Positions 55,001 through 63,349 of a DNA stretch of 64,000 nucleotides are shown one piece after another. The stretch's first letter is position 1. Every line of letters begins with the position of its first letter. The notes under the pieces were generated by a model that saw only the letters and a program-made list of their open reading frames with translations, was not told the origin of the DNA and did no database searches. This DNA comes from Henricia sp. BOLD:AAB3569 (taxonomy: Eukaryota; Echinodermata; Asteroidea; Spinulosida; Echinasteridae): positions 434,001 to 498,000 of the forward strand of contig JBBELK010000634.1 of the NCBI GenBank assembly GCA_037783545.1, written 5' to 3'. Position numbers and translations under genes: made by a program.

Positions 55001-56007
55001 TAGATGACTGCATTGACAAAGTAGGGAAAGCAAAATTTGTAAGTACTTACGATTTACTCAAGGGTTACTGGCAAGTTCCATTGACATCTCGTGCTAAGGA
55101 AATATCTGCATTTGTAACGCCTCAGGGACTGTATCAATACAGGGTGCTTCCATTTGGCATGAAAAATGCACCCGCTACATTTCAACGTTTAATGAATCGG
55201 GTTATTTCTGACTTGCCTTGTGCTGAGGTATACATAGACGACATCATTGTATACAGTGAATCATGGGAACAGCACATCGAACACACCCGCACTTTGTTTG
55301 ATAGACTCACTGAGGCACAGCTTACTGTAAACTTAATTAAGAGTCAGATCGGGAAGGCCAAAGTTACTTTTTTAGGCCATGTGATTGGTGATGGTGAAGT
55401 CCAGACGGTACAAGCCAAAGTAGAGGCAATTGGTAACTTTCCCCAGCCTGAGAGCAAAAAACAGTTAATGCGCTTTCTAGGTATGGCTGGTTATTATAGA
55501 AAGTTTTGCCAGAACTTTTCTGAAGTGGTGGTTCCACTTACCAACTTGCTTAGCAAGAAAGCCAAATTTGTTTGGACAGAAGAGTGCACACATGCGTTTA
55601 ACATGATCAAAACCATGCTTACCAATGCACCAGTTTTATCCGCTCCTGACTTCACCAAGCCATTCAAACTGGCCACAGATGCGAGCGATGTAGGAATCGG
55701 GGCAGTTTTGTTACAAGCAGACGACAGTAGTGTCGATCACCCGATTTGCTACTTGTCAAGGAAACTTAACAAACACCAGAAAAATTACTCGACAATTGAA
55801 AAAGAAGCTTTGGCACTGATGTTTGCTTTAGAACACTTTGATGTATATTTGTACTCGTCAGTTAGACCAATTGTGGTATTTACAGATCACAACCCTTTGG
55901 TTTTTATCCAAAAGATGAAAAGTAAAAACCAGAGACTTCTAAGATGGAGCCTAATCTTGCAAGAGTATGACCTTGATATTCATCATGTCCGTCATTGCCG
56001 GACTTGA
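52009..56007 (+). CDS. Gag C-terminus and pol of the Gmr1-type element
   Basis: 1332 open codons. Order with approximate residues: SCAN-like capsid end (1-90), zinc knuckle CAFCKKQGHVKSNC (149-162), protease DTGA (231-234), integrase zinc finger HxxxxH..CKTCHVC (about 490-530), catalytic Asp (IIDCVG, 560), Asp (QSDQGTNF, 618) and Glu (ALERFHQ, 656), GPY/F module, RT (PLPRVDD, FGMKNAPATF, active site YIDDI near 1073), RNase H (LATDASDVGIGAV, FTDHNPL). The frame ends inside RNase H, where it fuses to the 3' LTR remnant at about 55990; the last RNase H residues, polypurine tract and start of the 3' LTR are deleted. The annotated start is internal to gag because of the frameshift. Confidence 0.92.
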   Translation: MPESYRQKFRSKTKQDRQTYVEYSREKENLFDRWCTACKVDKDFAKLRQIVLLEEFKSCVPDALKTHLEEQQVKTVHQAAVVADDYVLTHKTSFLKGSNFSDRKWFRRSTSPPRMNKSADINSKPKTTFKSDITGTSDKATYGSKSVLTCAFCKKQGHVKSNCYAYLRKFPTGDVKPVAFTTTVPVDNDLQHGLRGSLSKVREEFLPFVSEGYIALEESDGAPHYLVTILRDTGASQSLLLKGSVPLTEKTSLGANVLISGVTNDTCDVPLHRVFLDSELISGSVIVGLTPTLPQGLEGITLLLGNDVAGKRVVVNPHMTERPSVINNTEELEREFPEIFPSCVTTRAMSKKAKGPSHKVTNLENEIDLVDTFMTSLPEDELSELSVSDKPTVEQMGSVPSVQFDLIPDIFLNKDDLIQEQTKDPELANLSQKALNEEEASKVPVCYFVRDGVLMRKWRPSHVLADNEWKVLNQVVVPSTYRSHVLNLAHDTPMAGHLGVNKTCDRILQHFYWPNLRQSVSEYCKTCHVCQVTGKPNQHPPRAPLQPIPVFEEPFSKVIIDCVGPLPKTRAGHEYLLTIMCTSTRYPEAIPLRSIKAKSVGSALTAFFTHFGLPRVVQSDQGTNFTSKLLQEQLAALGIKQVTSSAYHPQSQGALERFHQTLKSMIRAYCLDHDKDWDEGLPLLLFAIREVVNDSLGFSPFELVFGRTVRGPLSLVKEKWLAENKPENVLSYIMQLKERLKNACEIAQSNLKTVQHNMKTWYDRKAKDRNFKEGDQVLALLPTSNQALQARYSGPYVVDKKVGNVDYVICTPDRRKAKQLCHVNMLKPYYTRQPGDDVKSKPVASVSSDVQPEKECHENDTKPGCSIRLKNSQIMANLDTKLGHLTPSQQNEMSSLMNEYTHLFPDVPGKTSVTYHDVDVGEAKPIKQHPYRCSPQKQAYFNEEIQYMKENDIIEDSNSPWSSPCILVPKPDSSFRFCTDFRKVNSVTKTDTYPLPRVDDCIDKVGKAKFVSTYDLLKGYWQVPLTSRAKEISAFVTPQGLYQYRVLPFGMKNAPATFQRLMNRVISDLPCAEVYIDDIIVYSESWEQHIEHTRTLFDRLTEAQLTVNLIKSQIGKAKVTFLGHVIGDGEVQTVQAKVEAIGNFPQPESKKQLMRFLGMAGYYRKFCQNFSEVVVPLTNLLSKKAKFVWTEECTHAFNMIKTMLTNAPVLSAPDFTKPFKLATDASDVGIGAVLLQADDSSVDHPICYLSRKLNKHQKNYSTIEKEALALMFALEHFDVYLYSSVRPIVVFTDHNPLVFIQKMKSKNQRLLRWSLILQEYDLDIHHVRHCRT

Positions 56008-56521
56008 CTTCAGTGTGTGACACCTTTTGGATCCGAACTCTGTTTCGTCATTGCCGGACTTGTTTCGTCATTACCTGTTTCGTCATTACCACCATGTGGA
56101 CTCTTTGACTTCGTCGTATTGTGGACATTCAAGTCGCGGTTTTGGAATGACTGTTCAAGATCAACACCCGGGTGGCTCCTACCTGTGACTGGCTTGTCCG
56201 TGTTTGAACACCGGTGATGACGTCATCAGTACCCCTGAGTTATTCTGAGCCCCTAGCCCATCGCATCTAATTTCGATAAGTTTAATTAAGTAACTATTTT
56301 ATTAATACTGTATACTTTGATTAACTTGGGCTAGTTGATTTGATTTATCTTGTCGAGCAGACAAAGAATAAAACTTGTTTCTTAAAGGTAAATGCTAATT
56401 GCTGGATTTTCGTGCTGTGTGAGTTGTCATATCCATTGTAATTGCCTTTTTTTCCTTTTAGTTTTCACCTTCTGCCATGCATGATAGGCGGGGCCTTTTG
56501 CCTGCTTGTCTTTATGTTACA
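55991..56521 (+). repeat. 3' LTR remnant of the Gmr1-type element
   Basis: Matches 50771-51304 with only a few differences (for example TTTATGTTACA against TGTATGTAACA at the end). About half of the LTR is missing on its 5' side. Confidence 0.93.
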
Positions 56522-56526
56522 ATCAC

Positions 56527-57086
56527 CAATGAGCAGAGAATCATCAATGTAATTGACTGATATGTGACCCATATTACGTAAAGTTGCCGATACGGGTTTC
56601 ATGACTTTGGTGAAAATCCGTGGGGCACTAGTTAGTCCAAAACATAGGCAGGTAAACTGCCATAGTTTGTCTCGCCATTGAAATCTAAAGTACTTTTGAT
56701 GCTTAACGGCAATGGGAATAGTGAAATAAGCATCTTTGAGGTCAATGGATGCCAAAAAACAGCCTTTTCTAATCAACGTCAATGCCAGTTCTAAGGTTTC
56801 CATCTTAAAATGATGGTACTCAACAAATTTCATTGTGTTGAGTTCTTCCAAATTGATAATTGTACACATTGAACCGTCTTTCTTTGTACGGAGGAATATG
56901 TTTGACAAAAATTCTCCTTCAGAATGTTTAACCTGTACGATTGCACCCTTGTTACACACACAGGGTTTCAATTTCTTTGTCAACCAAAAGTGACTCTTGT
57001 TTAGAGAAGTTAATTGTTTTTGGCGTGTGTGTTTGGTGCGGAGTCTGCTTAAACTCAATGTGGCAGTGAGACACTGCATCCAGCAC
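56527..57086 (-). pseudogene. DIRS RT N-terminal and catalytic part
   Basis: The frame has CNKGAIVQVKHSEGEFLSNI, RTKKDGSMCTIINLEELN, ASIDLKDAYFTIPI, CLCFGLTSAPRIFTKVMKP and the active site YIDDSLLIGD, followed by the gypsy insertion. Upstream it joins DPWVLDAVSHCHIEF at the edge of the foldback element (57087). Frame changes are present near 57040. Confidence 0.88.
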
Positions 57087-57095
57087 CCATGGATC

Positions 57096-58100
57096 TAGCC
57101 CTACAAATAGGGCTGTAAATAGCTCACTTTTGAAATCTGACTTTTTACACTGTCGCCATTACAGCCCTACTTGAGGTCGTACGACAATACCAAGTCTCAA
57201 ACTGCTCAAATCTGACAAAGTTCTACTAGAAATACCGTCCGAAGCACATCGGACCGAGCACTTTCACATACACCATTGTAATCCTGAGAGTCTAGTGTTT
57301 CATAAAATAACAGTAACGCTTACGGAATCGTCAATTTGGCCATCTACGATGTCTGGGAACATTGGACAAAATTCGGACAACGTTTTGCCTAGCATCTCTA
57401 TGGGCGACGCCATCTTAGCTGATATGCTTCCGCTTCTCGATCATGAGACGTACAGGAGCCCGGCTAACTGTGCAATATGCATAATCCATATTGACGTCGC
57501 GCGTGTTTATCCCAGCTGGCAAGTACGTCACGCGCGCAGTGTAGCTAGTTATCTAGATTGGTTCCCGATCCCTATAGATTGGTTCGCTTATTGCGAAAAT
57601 ATATATTATATTCTCCTGTGTGGAATATGTGGACGGGAACCAGTCTACTAGTTATCGAACTGTGCGAGTGACGTATTGCCAGCTGGGATAAACACACGGA
57701 CGTCAATATGAATTATGCATATTGAACAGTTAGCCGGGCTCCTGTACGTCTCATGATCGAGAAGCGGAAGCATATCAGCTAAGATGGCGTCGCTCATAGA
57801 GATGCATGTTTAACGTTGTCCGAATTTTGTCCAATGTTTCCAGACATCGTAGATGGCCAAATTGACGATTCCGTAAGCGGTACTGTTATTTTATGAAACA
57901 CTAGACTCTCAGGATTACAATGGTGTATGTGAAAGTGCTCGGTCCGATGTGCTTCGGACGGTATTTCTAGTAGAACTTTGTCAGATTTGAGCAGTTTGAG
58001 ACTTGGTATTGTCGTACGACCTCAAGTAGGGCTGTAATGGCGACAGTGTAAAAAGTCAGATTTCAAAAGTGAGCTATTTACAGCCCTATTTGTAGGGCTA
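57096..58100. mobile_element. 1-kb foldback element with 9-bp target duplication (MULE-like)
   Basis: CCATGGATC stands on both sides (57087-57095, 58101-58109). The element starts TAGCCCTACAAATAGGG and ends with its exact complement. Arms of about 475 bp (to about 57572 and from about 57625) differ at few positions and leave a centre of about 50 bp with AT-rich sequence. A 9-bp duplication and long arms fit Mutator-type or Foldback elements. The frame 57295-57651 inside has no family resemblance. Confidence 0.9.
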
Positions 58101-58109
58101 CCATGGATC

Positions 58110-58571
58110 AGAAGTAATTTTGCTCCAATTTGAGACAAAATATCGCAATCTTCCTGCAATAGGAAAATCCATGCACATGTACTTACTGACTTGCTTGGAG
58201 GGCCCTGGAGTCGCCTCCTCGTGTTTTTCACCGCTTACGTGATAATACACGTTGCCACTGTCCTGACTGTAACGACCTCGTCGATTGTACCATCCGCCTC
58301 TGTAACAGGGCGCCCTCTGTTGACGGTTGCGGTACCGAAACTCGGTAAATGGGCGTGACCCTCTTCTACGATGGGGTGTCTCTGGCCCTTGCACTTTGGA
58401 ACTAATCTTGTTTGTTTCCTGAATGGACATACAGGATTGTATTAAATCATCACCAAAAAGTAATGTTGTGCATGGTACCTGTGATGAGCATAGCGGTGCA
58501 TATTTAGGGCTCAAGTCAGGCCGTATGCAATCACGCCTTCGCAGGTTCAACTGCGTGTTACCGTAGCCCAT
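58110..58571 (-). pseudogene. DIRS gag C-terminus running into RT
   Basis: The frame reads LRRRDCIRPDLSPKYAPLCS, then LLFGDDLIQSCMSIQETNK, a Gly/Arg-rich segment (RRGSRPFTEFRYRNRQQR, GGWYNRRGRY) that may bind RNA, and FVSNWSKITSDPW, the start of RT, where the foldback element entered. It is one frame off the upstream gag. Confidence 0.85.
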
Positions 58572-58597
58572 AAAGGCTACGGCGTCTATTAATGTTT

Positions 58598-59520
58598 TTA
58601 TGAGCCCTGCCGTGTCAATGCTGTTCTCATGCTGTTCTCAGCTTGTAACAATTGGTCCGTGACCTTTGTTACGGCAATGGAAGCATTTACAAAAGAGCTT
58701 TGGATTTTTTGGAATTTAACATCCCTTGCTCTGGTTGCTGGCTTCAAGAAAGCCCATATCTCAGGATTTACCTTTGTCAGGCTAAGATTGGCACAATTTG
58801 ACGGTCTGTCATAGGCCTTTATTTTTTCATCCAGCTTGTCTTGCTGGATTTTTCCTCGTGCTAAAGCATCGATTGTTTTTGCCAATTTTTCATTAATGGC
58901 TGGCCCTTCTTTATCATCATTTTTTACTAGAGCTGCCATTTCTGCAAACAACTCATCATCACTGTGATTTTGCTCACCAGATTCCTCATTCAAGAGGTCA
59001 TTGACTTCATCATCAGAATAGTAATAAGTGCCCCTTTCGGGTACACCGGGTTTGTCATTATCATCGCCCCTTTCGGGTGCGATATCAGTATTCTGAGGGT
59101 ATAAACCCTCGTCCAATTCGCCACCATAGGTACTAGTGCTAGGCTGAGGCGCCAATGATCGGTCGCGAGCTGCAAACGCATCGGCCAAAGTCGCTACTGT
59201 GTGCTGCAGGTTGGTCACTGCATTGCGCAATTCAGTGGTCTCACTGCATGTACTTGCATTAGCATTAATTTTAGCAGCTGTGGATGAATTTTTATTTGCA
59301 CCACCGGCAGGTAATTTGGATTTGCCGCGCTTTTTTGCGCGTGCAAGTTTCGCAACAGCATCGGCAGTAGCAGCAGCGGTAGCAGCAGCGGTAGCAGCAG
59401 ATGCAGACGATTGCTGTGGCTGGAGTATAGCTGATAATTCGTGATCGAGCTGCAATATAGTATTAGACTCATCATCAGATGGGCTATAGCATGTATTTCA
59501 ATGGAAACTTCGTCCATAGT
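58598..59520 (-). pseudogene. DIRS gag N-terminal part (frameshifted)
   Basis: A likely start is MDEVSIEI at 59520; a small frameshift near 59490 leads into the long frame (LQLDHELSAILQPQQSS). This holds an Ala-rich run, a Lys/Arg patch (KRGKSKLPAGG), a predicted coiled coil (ELRNAVTNLQHTVATLADAF) and an acidic middle. Its end, NCANLSLTKVNPEIWAFLKP, is a typical DIRS gag motif. It would package the RNA. Confidence 0.82.
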
Positions 59521-59607
59521 CGCAATAAGCAAAATGGCCACGCTAGCTGTGGTCCAATAACGCGCAGAGTGTTTTCTCGTGGGACACCAAAAATACACTG
59601 CCGGTTG

Positions 59608-59879
59608 TTGTTGTTGTATATTTTATGGCATCTTCGGCAACTAAGGCCCTTTATGCCATCAACTATACGGTTTTAGCTTTAACTATACTATATTATCAAC
59701 TTGAGATGACGAAGAAGGAGTTGCAGTTTTAGAAGTGGGAGGAAAACCCCCAGAGGAAAACCCACGCGGTCAAGTAGGGACTGCAAACCCAATTCACATA
59801 CACGCGCGCCCCGGATTCGAACCCGGGACCCCAGAGGTGAAAGGCGAGGAAAGAACCCGTACGCCAACCCGACCGCCCC
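59608..59879 (-). mobile_element. tRNA-derived SINE, copy 3, with 14-bp target duplication
   Basis: Complete copy: head at the right (A box near 59865; B box GGTTCGAATCC at 59815-59825), central block, A/T-rich tail and a (CAA)n end near 59608. TACACTGCCGGTTG is duplicated at 59594-59607 and 59880-59893. It lies between the terminus and gag of the DIRS element. Confidence 0.93.
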
Positions 59880-59880
59880 T

Positions 59881-60015
59881 ACACTGCCGGTTGAATGGGC
59901 ACGGTGCCCTTTATATAAGCGCCAGTAGCTTTGTTGGCTTTAAAGAGTGGCATTCGCTGACATCAGACAATACGATCTCACGTGATTCCGAATGGAGGTA
60001 ATGGTGAGATAGAAT
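59881..60015 (-). repeat. Right (5') inverted terminal repeat of the DIRS element
   Basis: Complement of 44256-44350, plus an outer end (GGAGGTAATGGTGAGATAGA) that is complementary to the ICR. Similarity stops at about 60015. Confidence 0.85.
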
Positions 60016-61053
60016 TTGAAGGAGAAAATGCATGTTTTAATAAAGGGCTTAGTTTGTGGGGGATCTGTCCCAACAGGTAAAATACTTTCTTTTACCACGA
60101 GCAGTACAGTCGTGAAACGGGCCAGCCAAAAAATTGCCGAGGCATTTTCCACCGGTTAGGCTGTAACACAGGGTGGTTTGAATTGCAGTCACGCTCCGGC
60201 GTACAGGTTCCTTTGGCACCTTTGTATCAAAGCGAATTCAGCATGCATTGTTGCACAACGCAACGCCCTGCGCTTGCCTGTGCGCGTGAGTGTGAGCTCT
60301 TGTTTGGGTGCGGCAGCTCAGATGCCCGTTGGTTGGCATACGCACTGGATTGTAAGAATGAGCGACATGTTTGAAGCACTAGCGGTGAGTTTGGTGCTCC
60401 GTATTTTCTTTTAGGAGGATTTTACCTCAATTTTACAAGAACGTTATAGTGGGGCCTTTTTATATTTCATGCTTTAATCGTATAAGCTCTTATTATAGGC
60501 ATGAATTTCGTTCACGGGTCGCCACTGAGATTCCGCGTGGGAGGTCTTTGAAAAAAAGAATAAATAAATTTCAAATGAAATTGTTCAAAATTTGTCACTC
60601 CCTGCAAACCCGCGGACCCCGCCCCCTTCCTTGTTCGATTCTTCACCTGAATTTGGTAATAAACGCCCAAGTCAGTTAATCATGCAGTCTCGGGTGAAGG
60701 GATGGACTGCATAAGGCAGGATAGCTCAAAGTTGTTGACTTGGTACAGCGTGTATCCCTGGTGGGGTTTGCCTTGATGTTGGGCAAACAGTTTGCAGAAT
60801 TTGCAATGCTAGTTTTAGAGAAATAGTATTTTATTTCTGGAAATTTCATCCCTTCTTTAAATTACCTCAGTCACTGTGCAAGTTATCCTACGTTTCCAGA
60901 TCTTTGAAATCTTTTCTGGGCAAACCCAAGGGTCACATCATATGGAGGAGAGAGGGCAGAAAAGTAAGGCATTTTGCGTTTTTCCTGCATCTCGCATTAT
61001 CGGACCGTGAATGTTTCAACCAATCACATGGTTTCGCGCACCTTCCCTAGTGC
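60016..61053. other. Unassigned spacer
   Basis: Short frames only; no family recognised. Confidence 0.4.
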
Positions 61054-61057
61054 TTAA

Positions 61058-61189
61058 AGGCACAGGCTCGTCAGCAATGCACGCCCGCCAAATTCGTGCT
61101 CGAAACACGCAGCTCCATACCTTTGCTATGGAGCTGCGTATTGCGTGGCACACATTTGGCGGGCGCGCATTGCTGACGAGCCTGTGCCT
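61058..61189. mobile_element. TTAA-type palindromic MITE, 132 bp
   Basis: TTAA at 61054-61057 and 61190-61193. Arms begin AGGCACAGGCTCGTCAGCAA and are nearly perfect complements; the centre holds a second hairpin (CGCAGCTCCATA / TATGGAGCTGCG). The whole element can fold on itself. Confidence 0.9.
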
Positions 61190-61199
61190 TTAAACCTTA

Positions 61200-61712
61200 T
61201 TTTCTGTCTGTTTGCCATATTGTTTGCCGCAGACATCAGCCATAAAACGGCACAAAGCCAGCAGGGCGGAGCTTCTGAAAGTCTGCCCCGAGACTGGCTA
61301 CGACAGCATTGTGGCATACTCCTTCGCAAGTATATCGTGGATTTCCTCCCCATTTCAGCTGAAGATATCAAAGAAAAACAGTTATATGCCAACTTATTAG
61401 CTGATTATAATAGGCACGTTCATTTACGCACAAAATGGTAATGCAATGTACGTTTACAAGTCAATAACGGGGGAAGATACGGACAAACGATTACGCTTTG
61501 CTGGAAAGCACTTGGGGTTGAGCGCGCCCCCTTTGCAAAAGGAAGGATCAACCGATAAAGGGGGATCCTCCATCTTGCACCTAGAGGGCAGTCCGTCGTC
61601 GTTTCAGACCACCGGGCCAGCCTCAAGCCAGGCAGTCAGTCTTCAAAGATAGATGTTTTAGATGCAGAAAGATGGGCCATATGGCTCGCGAGTGCAAAGA
61701 AGATGCGTAAAC
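61200..61712 (+). pseudogene. Probable gag of a tyrosine-recombinase-type retroelement
   Basis: A frame with ESLPRDWLRQHCGILLRKYI and VDFLPISAEDIKEKQLY (to 61438), then another with KRLRFAGKHLGL, leads to CFRCRKMGHMARECKED at about 61648-61700, a CX2CX4HX4C zinc knuckle, followed by a stop. Frames change at least twice. Position upstream of RT on the same strand supports gag. Confidence 0.5.
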
Positions 61713-61817
61713 GTTTGTCGAATGCATCAACAGATAGGCACAACCGTCTTCTCTATAATGAGAAATTTAAAATGAAATAAATAAAAACATATCCTTGAGC
61801 AGCAATCTAAATGTTAA

Positions 61818-62291
61818 AGATAGTATACATGATTGAAAAAACTGTTACAAATTGTTTTATCCCCCTGTGTGATTGAAGATATGCACGATTAAAACCAACC
61901 TGAGCAAAAACCAGCTCCGTACTTCGTCTAACTTCGAGAAAACAGTCAAAAAAAGGTTTGCAGTCATTACGGCCTGTGCACGAAGTGGTTTTGGGGCGAA
62001 GTAGCATTTGGGCGATGTAGTGTTTGGACGAAGTGATTTGGGGCGAAATGGCACTCGGGCGAAGTGGTTTGGGGGCGAAATGGCACTTGGGCGAAATGGT
62101 TTTGGGGCGAATTGAATTTTCGTCTCATGAGACGAAAACTAATTGTTTTACTCGTTTCTCAAAGACTATAGCACTTTAGACAAAACTATTTCGGGGGAAG
62201 TTTTCTAAGGTCATCATGTTTATATTGTGTAAGTTAGGCGTAAATCTGTGAACATTTCTTATTTTCGAGATACCAACCATGTATACTGCCT
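61818..62291. mobile_element. TTAA-type MITE, family B, copy 2
   Basis: 474 bp between TTAA at 61814-61817 and 62292-62295, same orientation and content as 28227-28743. It lies between the gag and RT parts of the retroelement. Confidence 0.85.
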
Positions 62292-62358
62292 TTAAGCACG
62301 GTGTGTTATTTTTAAAGTTTCAGTCTTCTTTTAATCATCTTGCTACTCATGTAGGAAT

Positions 62359-62907
62359 ATGGTCGCTAATAAATTGGAGATCTTAGAGTCTCACTCTTGG
62401 AAATCGTCTTCGAAAGACGATTTTGACCCCTTCGCAGCGCAGGCTACCAGGAGACAGAGAGATGTATTCTCATGGGTGAATATAGCGTGGCTCCCAGCGT
62501 CCGATCCCGACGGCTCCGCTCCTGTCCCGGAAGATGTTCTGCTTATAAATCGATCTCCAGATTTCAAAGCGCTTCGTTTTCGGAGCTCTACAAAGTTTGT
62601 GGCGGGAAGTTTGCATACATGTTCGGACATGTGGAAGGAGGTGTTAGCCGAGTGTGGGGACGATGGTAGGCGCGTAAGCCATTGGCTCCGGCAAGGGGTC
62701 GATTTATTGGACTTTTTCCAACCCTTTTCCAGTACATATAGGGGCAGGCATTTAAATTCCGACATTCCCCCCTCCCCCTCTCCCCCACGCCCCCCCCCCC
62801 CCCCTTCCCCACGCCACCCCCCTACCTGGTTAAAAACCAGGGGCATCCATACTGAAATTTGGATCGATGATCGTTTCGTGGGCGAAGCTTGCCCATCACG
62901 CATCCCT
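62359..62907 (+). pseudogene. Retroelement pol N-terminus and RT remnant with poly-C replacement
   Basis: The frame starts MVANKLEILESHSWKSSS and reads through WLRQGVDLLDFFQPFSSTYR, then a C-rich tract (62763-62822) and IHTEIWIDDRFVGEA, the RT active-site block of a family common in marine invertebrates. The palm and finger motifs that should lie between are missing, apparently replaced by the low-complexity tract. Frames at 62889-63153 add KLGFFINFDK and LDSGKEKTII pieces of the RT end. Confidence 0.65.
62763..62822. repeat. C-rich low-complexity tract in RT
   Basis: About 60 bp of CCCC-rich sequence. It encodes a Pro/Ser-rich stretch inside the RT frame. Confidence 0.9.
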
Positions 62908-63349
62908 TAAAACAAAATTTAAAGCTGACGAACGTCTTCTTTTGTTTCCCCCAGGGCACACTTGAAATGCAAGACGACACCGCATATTCAAGGGCAGGAA
63001 GGGCCTTGTATGTTGTTTGCTATATGCAAACGAAGTTGGGTTTCTTTATCAACTTTGATAAGGGGATGGGTATATGCTTTCGTTCTGGATTCCGGAAAAG
63101 AAAAAACGATAATTTGCGGAGATCAGAGAGGAAACCCTATTGACAGGGGATGATTCAGTTGTTCATATGAAAGTGCCAGAGCCTAATGCTAGTTTTTTCC
63201 GGCTGCAGTTTTCTTTGTCAGGGAATGTTGCCTCCTTCTGACGCATCTCAACGACATCTACCCCGTATGTTTGACGGACGCCGTTCGAGATGAAGTGCTT
63301 TTTTGGCGTTTCGTCGACTCCTGACCCGAGCCAATTCCTTGGAGAAAGC

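Larger units (their letters stand above)
50280..56521 (+). mobile_element. Ty3/gypsy element of Gmr1 type (integrase before RT)
   Basis: 5-bp target duplication ATCAC (50275-50279, 56522-56526). The 5' LTR is 1025 bp; the 3' LTR is cut to about 531 bp. Domain order is gag, zinc knuckle, protease, integrase, RT, RNase H. This order marks the Gmr1 clade of gypsy elements. LTR remnants are nearly identical, so both the insertion and the 3' deletion are recent. Confidence 0.93.
44192..60015 (-). mobile_element. DIRS element with ITRs and internal complementary region, swollen by five insertions
   Basis: Minus-strand order: right inverted terminus (59881-60015), gag, RT, RNase H, tyrosine recombinase, internal complementary region (44470-44575), left inverted terminus (44192-44360). 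The coding parts are cut by a SINE, a 1-kb foldback, a gypsy element, a TTAA MITE and a LINE. Removing these leaves roughly 5 kb, normal for DIRS. RT continuity across the foldback (SDPW / DPWVLD), the gypsy element (LLIGD / SKEEC) and the MITE (STE / LNT) confirms that all belong to one element. Confidence 0.92.

Noticed and set aside
57295..57651. 118-codon frame
   Set aside because: It crosses the centre of the foldback element and has no family resemblance.
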